NCBI GenBank assembly: GCA_029850535.1
Contig: JARCRU010000045.1
Location: 1 to 38,932, forward strand
Origin: Actinomycetota bacterium
GTDB taxonomy: Bacteria > Actinomycetota > Acidimicrobiia > Acidimicrobiales > RAAP-2
DNA: 38,932 nt
Direction: 5' to 3'
Position 1 is the first letter of the stretch, and each line of letters starts with the position of its first letter. The translations under genes were made by a program, and so were the position numbers. Below are positions 32,713-38,932 of this stretch, one piece after another. The notes under the pieces are model-generated. The model was given only the letters and a program-made list of their open reading frames with translations, did not search any database and was not told the origin of the DNA.

Positions 32713-34200
32713 ATGGCCATCGAGAAGATCCTGGGGATCGAGACGGAGTACGGCGTGGCCGGAGGACCCGACTACGATCCCACCACCGCCTCGAGCATCA
32801 TCGTCAACGCCTACGCCCAACAGGGTCGTACCCGCATTTCGTGGGATTTCAACGACGAGTCGCCGGGCACTGACGCGCGCGGGGTGCTCGGCGTGGGAGC
32901 ACTCGCTCCCACGATTGAGACCCACCTGGCCAATACGGTACTGACGAACGCGGCGCGCCTCTACGTCGATCACGCCCACCCCGAGTACTCCTCGCCGGAG
33001 TGCGCCTCGCCCGCTCAGGCCACCCTCTACGACCAGGCGGGCGAAGAGGTGATGCGTCGTGCCCAGCGAGCGGCCAACGAGACACTGCCCGAGGAGCTCA
33101 AGATCAAGCTCTACAAGAACAACTCCGACGGCAAGGGCAACTCCTACGGCACCCATGAGAACTACCTCGTGGCGCGGCAAGTGGAATTCGCCGACGTCGT
33201 ACGCGCCATGGTGCCGCACTTCGTCTCGCGCCAGGTGATCGTCGGTGCCGGCAAGGTCGGTAGCGAGACCGACGGCGCTCGCGGCTTCGACCACGACTTC
33301 CAACTCAGCGCCCGCGCGGAATTCTTCGAGGAGGTCGTGGGGCTCGAGACGACCCTCAAGCGACCCATCATCAACACCCGTGACGAGCCGCACAGCGACG
33401 CCGAGCGTTTCCGGCGCCTCCACGTCATCTGCGGTGACGCGAACATGAGCCCGGTGGCCACCTTCGTGAAACTCGGTTCCACCGCCTTGCTCCTCGCGGC
33501 CCTCGAAGATGACGGTCCCTCACGATTCCCTTCGCCGCCCGCGCTACCCGTGCGGGCCATTCGCGAATTCTCCCTCGACACCACCTTGCGCCACGCGGTG
33601 GCCGATGAGGAGGGACGCACCCGTAGCGCGTGGGATTACCAAGACGAACTCTGGCACCTGGCCCAGCGCTACGTCGAACGCCACGGGGGCGACGCCGTGG
33701 CCAAGGCCGACGAGGTGCGTGAGATCTTGAACCAGTGGCGCGAACTGCTCGACGGCGTCCGCGATGAGCCGGACGCGGTGGCCGATCGCGTCGACTGGGT
33801 GGCCAAGCGACGCATCGTCGAGGGGTACCGGTCACGTTACGATCTGGGACCGTACGACGCCAAACTGCGCGCCATCGACCTCCAGTACCACGACGTGAGT
33901 CGTGACAAGTCCTTGGCCCAGCGGGTGGGACTGCGCGAAATATTCTCTGACGAGCAGATACGCCACGCCGTGGTGCACGCGCCCGAGGATACCCGAGCCT
34001 ATTTTCGCGGCCAGTGCGTCACGCGTTTTCCCGACGACATCGTCTCGGCGAACTGGGACTCCATTGTCTTTGACGTAGGTCACGGACCACTTCAACGGAT
34101 CCCCATGATGGACCCCGCCCGAGGGACTCGTGCGCTCACCGGATCCTTGTTCGAACAGAATTCCACGGCGGTTGCGCTCGTGGCTGCTCTTAACGGGTAG
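32713..34200 (+). CDS. dop: Pup deamidase/depupylase Dop
   Basis: Converts the C-terminal Gln of Pup to Glu and also removes Pup from substrates; 495 aa. It belongs to the carboxylate-amine ligase fold shared with PafA. The nucleotide-binding start IEKILGIETEYGVAGG carries the key Glu residues. The region NDESPGTDARGVLGVG (about residues 49-64) is the Dop-specific loop absent from PafA and confirms the assignment. YVDHAHPEYSSPECASP and the RPIINTRDEPHSD segment are shared with PafA. It starts two bases after arc, so it is in the same transcript, and pup follows nine bases on. Confidence 0.96.
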   Translation: MAIEKILGIETEYGVAGGPDYDPTTASSIIVNAYAQQGRTRISWDFNDESPGTDARGVLGVGALAPTIETHLANTVLTNAARLYVDHAHPEYSSPECASPAQATLYDQAGEEVMRRAQRAANETLPEELKIKLYKNNSDGKGNSYGTHENYLVARQVEFADVVRAMVPHFVSRQVIVGAGKVGSETDGARGFDHDFQLSARAEFFEEVVGLETTLKRPIINTRDEPHSDAERFRRLHVICGDANMSPVATFVKLGSTALLLAALEDDGPSRFPSPPALPVRAIREFSLDTTLRHAVADEEGRTRSAWDYQDELWHLAQRYVERHGGDAVAKADEVREILNQWRELLDGVRDEPDAVADRVDWVAKRRIVEGYRSRYDLGPYDAKLRAIDLQYHDVSRDKSLAQRVGLREIFSDEQIRHAVVHAPEDTRAYFRGQCVTRFPDDIVSANWDSIVFDVGHGPLQRIPMMDPARGTRALTGSLFEQNSTAVALVAALNG

Positions 34201-34209
34201 AACTAATAC

Positions 34210-34404
34210 GTGACTGAACAAGAACGAATCCAGAAACAGCGCACCGAGCGAACCCGCGAAGAGAGCGAGGACGTCTCCCATGTCGCGAAGAAGGGCGAAC
34301 AACTCAAGGGTGAGTTGGACGACTTGCTCGACGAGATTGACTCCGTGCTCGAGGAGAACGCCGAGGAGTTCGTGCGAAACTACGTGCAAAAGGGCGGCCA
34401 GTAA
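34210..34404 (+). CDS. pup: Prokaryotic ubiquitin-like protein Pup
   Basis: A 64-aa modifier attached to lysines of proteins destined for the proteasome. The N-terminal half is charged and disordered; the second half [20 protein letters not shown] pairs with the ARC coiled coil, and the tail [15 protein letters not shown] ends in Gly-Gly-Gln. The terminal Gln means that deamidation by Dop is required before ligation by PafA, and both genes flank it. The start is GTG. Its stop TAA shares a base with the prcB ATG (TAATG), coupling the two. Confidence 0.97.
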   Translation: MTEQERIQKQRTERTREESEDVSHVAKKGEQLKGELDDLLDEIDSVLEENAEEFVRNYVQKGGQ

Positions 34405-35195
34405 TGGGCCTGCCGCTCTTCGACGCCCAGAGCGACCCGGGACCCTCGTTCGTGAGTTTCGCCGACATCGCGGGCCTCACGAGAACGCCGACGTCCTCGG
34501 ACCTCTCCGCGCACGCCACCACGGTGGTCGCGGTACGTTTCGCCGATGGCGTGGTGATGGTGGCGGATCGCCAAGCGACCTCGTACTACGTCGCGAATCG
34601 CGACGTGCGAAAAATTGAGGCCGCGGACCGCTACACCGCCCTCGCCATCTCGGGCTCCGCCGCTCGCGGGCTGGAGTTCATCCGTCTCGCGCAACTCTCT
34701 TTCGAACACTACGAGAAGATGACCGACTCCTCGCTGAGCCTCGAGGGCAAGGCCAACTACCTCTCTCCGCTCATTCAACGAAACAATCTCACCACCACCC
34801 TGGTCGTACTCCCGCTACTCGCGGGTTGGGACCTCGCTCACCAGCGAGGTCGAATCTTCGAATACGACGGCGCCGGTGGATGCTACGAACGCCAGGACTT
34901 CTCCGTCATTGGCTCGGGCACTCCCTTCGCCGACTCGACACTGCGTCTCGGCTTTCAAACCGACATGTCACGCGACGACGCCTTGGCTCTCGCGGCCCTC
35001 GCCATTTACGAGGCCGCCGACAACGATCCGAGCACCGGCGGACCGGACTTCGTGCGCAACATCTTTCCGATGATGGTCACCTTGACGTCCGAAGGCTTCC
35101 GCGAACTCGACCAAGAGACGGCGGCGAACACCTTTCGTCGCATCAATGATCGCCGGGCCGAATCCGGTGGCGTCGCCGGAGGCACATTGCGATGA
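34404..35195 (+). CDS. prcB: Proteasome beta subunit PrcB
   Basis: Catalytic ring subunit of the 20S core, 263 aa including a propeptide of about 38 residues. The nucleophile is Thr39 in AHATTVVAVRF, followed by Asp55 in VADRQ and Lys70 in DVRKIEA, which are the Thr1/Asp17/Lys33 set of the family, with one residue fewer in the loop before the Lys. The residue before the nucleophile is Ala, where the mycobacterial protein has Gly. The rest of the fold (LLAGWDLAHQRGRIFEYDGAG, GSGTPFADS, TGGPDFVRNIFP) is standard. The prcA ATG overlaps its stop (ATGA). Confidence 0.96.
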   Translation: MGLPLFDAQSDPGPSFVSFADIAGLTRTPTSSDLSAHATTVVAVRFADGVVMVADRQATSYYVANRDVRKIEAADRYTALAISGSAARGLEFIRLAQLSFEHYEKMTDSSLSLEGKANYLSPLIQRNNLTTTLVVLPLLAGWDLAHQRGRIFEYDGAGGCYERQDFSVIGSGTPFADSTLRLGFQTDMSRDDALALAALAIYEAADNDPSTGGPDFVRNIFPMMVTLTSEGFRELDQETAANTFRRINDRRAESGGVAGGTLR

Positions 35196-35869
35196 GCAAC
35201 TACTTCTACGTCGCGCCCGAACAACTCATCAAGGACCGCGCCGAGTTCGCCCAGAAGGGCATCGCCCGGGGCCGTTCCATCGTGGCGGCCATCTACGACG
35301 TGGGCGTGGTGATGGTGGCCGAGAACCCCTCCGCGTCGCTCTACAAGATCTCCGAGATCTATGACCGCATCGCCTTCGCCGGTGTGGGCAAGTACAACGA
35401 GTTCGACCGACTCCGCGAGGCGGGGATCCGCTGGGCCGACGGCACGGGTTATACCTACTCGCGCGAGGACGTCGACGCTCGCGCCCTCGCGAACTTCTAC
35501 GCCCAACACCTGGGCGACATGTTCACCGAGGGGCAAAAGCCCCTCGAGGTGGAGATACTCGTCTCGCAATTGGGTAACAAGTTCCGACCGACCAAGCTGT
35601 ACCGCATCGCCTACGAGGGCACCATCTCCGACGAGGAGGACTTCGCGGTGCTCGGCGGCGATGCCGAGACGATCAAGGGCCGTTTCGCCGACCTCGAGGT
35701 GGGACACCTGTCCCTGAGCCAAACGCTCAAGAACGCGGTGAGCGCATTGGCCGGGCCGGGGCGACAGTTGCCAGTGGGTGACCTCGAAGTGGGTGTTCTC
35801 GAGGACCGCGGCGAGCGTCGAACCTTCGCGCGCCTGGACGACGAACAAATTGCCCGACTCCTGAGTTGA
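35192..35869 (+). CDS. prcA: Proteasome alpha subunit PrcA
   Basis: Forms the outer heptameric rings that gate the chamber and bind the ARC tail; 225 aa. It opens MSNYFYVAPEQLIKDRAEFA, the gating N-terminus and H0 helix, followed by KGIARGRSIVAAIYDVGVVMVAEN. IYDRIAFAGVGKYNEFDRLR and YSREDVDARALANFYAQHLG match the family. There is no propeptide threonine, as expected for an alpha subunit. It overlaps prcB by four bases, which favours equal production of the two rings. Confidence 0.96.
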   Translation: MSNYFYVAPEQLIKDRAEFAQKGIARGRSIVAAIYDVGVVMVAENPSASLYKISEIYDRIAFAGVGKYNEFDRLREAGIRWADGTGYTYSREDVDARALANFYAQHLGDMFTEGQKPLEVEILVSQLGNKFRPTKLYRIAYEGTISDEEDFAVLGGDAETIKGRFADLEVGHLSLSQTLKNAVSALAGPGRQLPVGDLEVGVLEDRGERRTFARLDDEQIARLLS

Positions 35870-35877
35870 ACCCGAAC

Positions 35878-35883
35878 TAGCGT
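35878..35883 (+). promoter_or_regulatory. -10 box TAGCGT for leaderless pafA
   Basis: TAGCGT is followed by CTAGAC and ATG 35890, six bases apart. It lies in the 20-base gap after prcA, so the ligase gene may have its own start in addition to read-through. Confidence 0.4.
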
Positions 35884-35889
35884 CTAGAC

Positions 35890-37269
35890 ATGCTGCGTCG
35901 GATCTACGGCATTGAGACAGAGTACGGAGTGACCTACTCGTTGCGCGGACAGCGGCGCCTGAGCCCGGACGAGGTGTCGCGCTTCTTGTTCCGCAAGGTC
36001 GTCGCCTGGGGACGTTCGAGCAACGTGTTCTTGGAGAACGGAAGTCGGCTCTACCTCGACGTGGGCAGTCACCCCGAGTACGCGACGGCGGAATGCGACT
36101 CACTGAAGGATCTCGTCGCTCAGGACAAAGCCGGTGAGGCAATATTGCGCGAACTCGTGGCTCACGCCCAGCAGCAACTCGACGAGGAGGGGGTGCGCGG
36201 CGACATCTACCTCTTCAAGAACAACACCGACTCCTCGGGCAACTCCTACGGCTGCCACGAGAATTACTGCATCGAACGCATCGAGGATCTCACACGACTC
36301 GAACAGGTGTTCATCCCATTTCTGGTCACGCGCCAGATCTTCGCCGGCGCCGGCAAAGTCGTCACGAATGCCAAGGGCACCGCGTTCTCCATGAGTCAGC
36401 GAGCCGAACACATGTGGGAGGCCATCTCCTCCGCCACCACTCGATCGCGGCCAATTATCAACACTCGTGACGAACCCCACGCCGATCCGGAAAAATATCG
36501 CCGCCTGCACGTGATCGTGGGCGACTCCAACATGAGCGAGTACGCCACCTTCATGAAGGTGGGCACCGCCGCGGTGGTACTGGCGATGATCGAAGACCGC
36601 ACGACGGTCCTGCGCGACTACAACATGGTCTCGCCCATCAATGCGTTGCGCGACGTGTCCTACGATCTCTGGAGCAAGGAGCCCATCGCGCTGGTGTCGG
36701 GCCGCGACATGACCGCCTTGGAGCTTCAAGAGGACCTGTGCGAGCGCGCCGAGCAGTTCATCGTGAACCGTGAAGTGCCCGCGGACCAGGTGCAAGCCGT
36801 CAAAATGTGGCGCGAGTGCATCGAGCAGTATCGCTCGGATCCCATGGGCCTGGCCGACCGGGTGGACTGGATCGCCAAATTGCAGATCATCGAACGCGAA
36901 CGCGAACGCTCCGGCGTGTCGATGAGCGACCCCAAGGTCGCACTGATCGACTTGATCTATCACGACACCAATGTGGATCGCGGCCTCTACTACCGACGAC
37001 AAGCCCGAGGGCACTACCAGCGAATCGTGAGCAACGAGGAGGTGACCCGAGCGTCCCAGAGTGCGCCGACCACCACCCGGGCGCACATGCGCGGCACGTT
37101 CATCCGAGAAGCGAAGAAGTGGCACCGCGACTACACCGTGGATTGGGTCCACCTCAAACTCAATGACGAGATGCAGCGAACCGTCTTGTTGAAGGATCCC
37201 TTTCGCAGTAACGACGAACGATTTCAGAAGCTCCTGACCTCGCTCGAACGCCGTCCCAAGGGGGACTAG
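35890..37269 (+). CDS. pafA: Pup ligase PafA
   Basis: Joins the C-terminal Glu of Pup to substrate lysines using ATP; 459 aa. It begins MLRRIYGIETEYGVTYS, with the metal/nucleotide Glu residues in IETEYG. LYLDVGSHPEYATAECDS and FKNNTDSSGNSYGCHENY follow, then RPIINTRDEPHADPEKYRRL. The loop that marks Dop is missing after the first strand, so this copy is the ligase. Length and order are usual. SPase I genes follow eight bases on. Dop and PafA share the start context CTAGACATG. Confidence 0.97.
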   Translation: MLRRIYGIETEYGVTYSLRGQRRLSPDEVSRFLFRKVVAWGRSSNVFLENGSRLYLDVGSHPEYATAECDSLKDLVAQDKAGEAILRELVAHAQQQLDEEGVRGDIYLFKNNTDSSGNSYGCHENYCIERIEDLTRLEQVFIPFLVTRQIFAGAGKVVTNAKGTAFSMSQRAEHMWEAISSATTRSRPIINTRDEPHADPEKYRRLHVIVGDSNMSEYATFMKVGTAAVVLAMIEDRTTVLRDYNMVSPINALRDVSYDLWSKEPIALVSGRDMTALELQEDLCERAEQFIVNREVPADQVQAVKMWRECIEQYRSDPMGLADRVDWIAKLQIIERERERSGVSMSDPKVALIDLIYHDTNVDRGLYYRRQARGHYQRIVSNEEVTRASQSAPTTTRAHMRGTFIREAKKWHRDYTVDWVHLKLNDEMQRTVLLKDPFRSNDERFQKLLTSLERRPKGD

Positions 37270-37277
37270 ACAGCCAC

Positions 37278-37898
37278 GTGGACTCAAGACCCGCGCCCGA
37301 GAACGGGTCGTCAGCGCAACCGGAGCGAGCCAACAGCCGCGAGGTGACCAGTCGACGGCTGCACCATCACCTCATCGAGTGGGGGGTGCTGATCGCGCTC
37401 GCCCTCGCGGTGGCGCTGGGACTACGCACGTTCGGTTTTCAAACCTTCAGCATCCCCTCGGCCTCAATGGAACCTACGCTTCAAATCGGTGACCGCATCG
37501 TCGTCGACAAACTCGCCGTCGACTGGGGAACGATCCATCGCGGCGACATCGTGGTCTTCCATTCGCCGGCCCGCGAGGACTGTGGGGGGACCCACGACCC
37601 CATCCTCGTCAAGCGCGTCATCGGCCTACCCGGTGACATCCTCTACTCCGCCGGCAATTCGATCTACGTCAACGGCAAGAGATTGCGCGAGAATTGGACC
37701 CACACCGAGCCGTTGGGTCCGCCCGCGGTGGCTACGAAGTCCCACCCCGTGGTGGTCGCGGCGAACAACTACTTCATGATGGGTGACAATCACTTCGACT
37801 CCTGCGACAGTCGCTACTGGGGCACCGTGCCGCGGACGAATATCGTGGGCAAGGTCTTCTTGCGCGTCTGGCCACTGAGGCGACTGGCGTACTTTTAA
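37278..37898 (+). CDS. lepB: Type I signal peptidase, copy 1
   Basis: Membrane-bound serine protease that removes signal peptides; 206 aa. A charged cytoplasmic N-terminus of ~33 residues is followed by one membrane helix (GVLIALALAVALGLRTF) and the catalytic domain. The nucleophile is S63 in PSASMEPTL and the general base K112 in LVKRVIGLPGD; GDNHFDSCDSRYWG is the late conserved box. Two cysteines outside the membrane, C102 and C176, are also found at matching places in copy 2 and may form a disulfide. The GTG start lies eight bases after the pafA stop. It is paralogous to the next gene. Confidence 0.94.
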   Translation: MDSRPAPENGSSAQPERANSREVTSRRLHHHLIEWGVLIALALAVALGLRTFGFQTFSIPSASMEPTLQIGDRIVVDKLAVDWGTIHRGDIVVFHSPAREDCGGTHDPILVKRVIGLPGDILYSAGNSIYVNGKRLRENWTHTEPLGPPAVATKSHPVVVAANNYFMMGDNHFDSCDSRYWGTVPRTNIVGKVFLRVWPLRRLAYF

Positions 37899-37980
37899 AA
37901 TTGCCATAAGACCTCCCGATTGCGAGGCGTTTTACGCCCGTTGGCGTGTCGCCACCGGGTCGACGCATGGACGGGGCGAG
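37899..37980 (+). promoter_or_regulatory. Spacer with alternative small hairpins between the two signal peptidase genes
   Basis: GGCGT (37926-37930), ACGCC (37934-37938) and GGCGT (37943-37947) lie in a row, so ACGCC can pair with either neighbour, and GGCG-TGT-CGCC (37943-37953) is a third option. This could be a weak terminator or attenuator between the copies. There is no T-run after it. Confidence 0.3.
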
Positions 37981-37986
37981 TAACCT
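37981..37986 (+). promoter_or_regulatory. -10 box TAACCT for leaderless signal peptidase copy 2
   Basis: TAACCT is followed by TGACCA and GTG 37993, six bases apart. There is no ribosome site. The tkt gene carries the same hexamer. Confidence 0.5.
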
Positions 37987-37992
37987 TGACCA

Positions 37993-38604
37993 GTGAGTGA
38001 AATCGGGACCGAGCCAACGATGGACCAGCCCGACGCCCAGACGTCGTCGCCTGCTCCCAACAAGCGGTTGCACCATTTGTTGTTCGAGTGGGGAATCATC
38101 TTGCTGGTGGCCCTGGTCGTGTCGATTGGGCTACGCACCTTCGCTCTGCAGACCTTCTACATCCCCTCGGGCTCCATGGAACCGACGTTGATGGTGGGGG
38201 ACCGCATCATCGTCAACAAGCTGTCCGTCGACTGGGGCACCATCCATCGCGGCGACATCTTGGTGTTCAAGTCTCCGCCCACCGAGAACTGCGGAGGGAC
38301 GCCGGTCGTGGACCTCGTCAAGCGCGTCATTGGCCTTCCCGGTGACAAACTCGCCTCGGTCGGCAATTCCATCTACGTCAACGGGGCGAAACTCAACGAG
38401 AATTGGCCCCACACCGAGCCGCTCGGCAATCCCATCGCCACCCTCGCCAACCCCATCGTGGTCGCTCCCCATCACTATTTCATGATGGGAGATAATCACG
38501 CCGATTCGTGCGACAGTCGTATGTGGGGCACCATCACCCGTTCGGACATCATTGGCAAGGCGTTCCTGCGCGTCTGGCCCGTCACGAGGATCGGCTCCCT
38601 GTAA
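37993..38604 (+). CDS. lepB: Type I signal peptidase, copy 2
   Basis: A 203-aa paralogue of copy 1. The plan is the same: a charged N-terminus, one membrane helix (GIILLVALVVSIGLRTF), nucleophile S61 in PSGSMEPTL, general base K110 in LVKRVIGLPGD, and GDNHADSCDSRMWG. C100 and C173 match the cysteine pair of copy 1. Identity is high across the catalytic domain, for example VDWGTIHRGDI in both, while the N-terminal tails differ, as expected after tandem duplication and divergence. It appears to have its own leaderless promoter. The substrate split between the copies is unknown. Confidence 0.94.
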   Translation: MSEIGTEPTMDQPDAQTSSPAPNKRLHHLLFEWGIILLVALVVSIGLRTFALQTFYIPSGSMEPTLMVGDRIIVNKLSVDWGTIHRGDILVFKSPPTENCGGTPVVDLVKRVIGLPGDKLASVGNSIYVNGAKLNENWPHTEPLGNPIATLANPIVVAPHHYFMMGDNHADSCDSRMWGTITRSDIIGKAFLRVWPVTRIGSL

Positions 38605-38625
38605 TTGCGGCGCTTTTGCGGGCCG

Positions 38626-38631
38626 TACACT
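38626..38631 (+). promoter_or_regulatory. -10 box TACACT for a leaderless tatB-like gene
   Basis: TACACT is followed by TGAAGC and ATG 38638, six bases apart. There is no ribosome site. Confidence 0.5.
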
Positions 38632-38637
38632 TGAAGC

Positions 38638-38932
38638 ATGCTCAGCCTCAGCCCGATGAAGATATTCATCATCGTGGCCGTCGTGGTCATCTTGCTGGGA
38701 CCCGACAAGTTGCCCGAGGTCGCGCACAAACTCGGCGCCACGTGGCAGTCGCTACGACGCTTCCAGCAGCGAATCGAAGACGAGGTGCGGGGGTCGCTCC
38801 CGGACTTGCCCAGTACCGGTGAATTGGCGCGCATGGCGCGCAACCCGGTCACGGTGCTCAATCAGTTGGCCGACCGCGTCACGAACGCCGACGTCGACGA
38901 CGGCCCTCCCGCGAGCACGGCCCCCGCAATCG
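38638..38932 (+). CDS. tatB: Twin-arginine translocase TatA/TatB-family protein, cut by window end
   Basis: At least 98 residues are present, and the frame is still open at the window edge. One N-terminal membrane helix, KIFIIVAVVVILLGPDKLPE, ends in the Gly-Pro hinge typical of TatB (GPxxLPE), followed by an amphipathic helix (VAHKLGATWQSLRRFQQRI) and a long charged tail. TatA proteins are shorter, so TatB is preferred, though Actinobacteria contain intermediate forms. It would act with TatC to move folded proteins across the membrane. The ATG is supported by the -10 box six bases upstream. It follows the signal peptidases, giving an export-related cluster. Confidence 0.8.
   Translation, partial: MLSLSPMKIFIIVAVVVILLGPDKLPEVAHKLGATWQSLRRFQQRIEDEVRGSLPDLPSTGELARMARNPVTVLNQLADRVTNADVDDGPPASTAPAI

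Noticed and set aside
1..38932. CRISPR arrays, insertion sequences, rRNA genes
   Set aside because: No regularly spaced repeats, no transposase frame and no rRNA segments were seen.

Overview
The window looks like chromosomal DNA of a GC-rich actinobacterium. It carries a complete Pup-proteasome locus (ARC/Mpa ATPase, Dop, Pup, PrcB, PrcA, PafA), a fused F420-type FO synthase (FbiC), an MmpL-like MMPL transporter with a TetR regulator, and many genes whose start codon lies 6-7 bases after a TAnnnT -10 box (leaderless transcripts). The gene order (TrmI, ferredoxin, ARC, Dop, Pup, PrcBA, PafA, then signal peptidases and a Tat gene) would suit the class Acidimicrobiia, but that placement is inference and was not tested by any search.

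Layout. 1-1322: 3' two thirds of acetyl-CoA synthetase. 1326-3913, minus: a DAO-type FAD oxidoreductase and an Old Yellow Enzyme. 3941-9284: an accessory stretch with a decayed methyltransferase, a frameshifted membrane protein, a Phd/VapC toxin-antitoxin pair, an AAC(3)-family acetyltransferase, a P-loop kinase-like protein, a truncated GNAT acetyltransferase and an intact methyltransferase. It ends exactly at the 3' end of tRNA-Pro(GGG). 9423-10690, minus: thiS and thiO. 10774-16648: gltB-gltD (glutamate synthase), ending in a palindrome shared with the convergent tetR gene. 17267-19515: divergent TetR/MMPL pair. 19592-21399: acyl-CoA ligase plus a small coiled-coil protein.

21384-29064, minus: a long block of transketolase, transaldolase, glucose-6-phosphate isomerase, FbiC and a LOG-family protein. 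Adjacent genes touch or overlap (ATGA, 2 bp gap, GTGA), joining the sugar-phosphate pathway to F420 precursor synthesis. 29156-29840: three tiny overlapping genes for membrane or basic proteins. 29848-37269: tRNA m1A58 methyltransferase, ferredoxin (minus) and the complete Pup-proteasome cassette. 37278-38604: two tandem type I signal peptidases. 38638-end: start of a TatB-like gene.

How the parts work together. Pup is made with a C-terminal Gln, deamidated by Dop, ligated to lysines by PafA and recognised by the ARC coiled coil; substrates are unfolded by ARC and cut by the PrcAB core. Every component of that route is present and looks intact. The two signal peptidases and the Tat protein add an export module directly downstream. 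No wholly new system is evident. The most interesting signals are the uniform leaderless-promoter geometry, the palindrome holding two convergent stop codons, the toxin-antitoxin operator built into the start region with a CTG-started toxin, and the debris-rich island against the tRNA.
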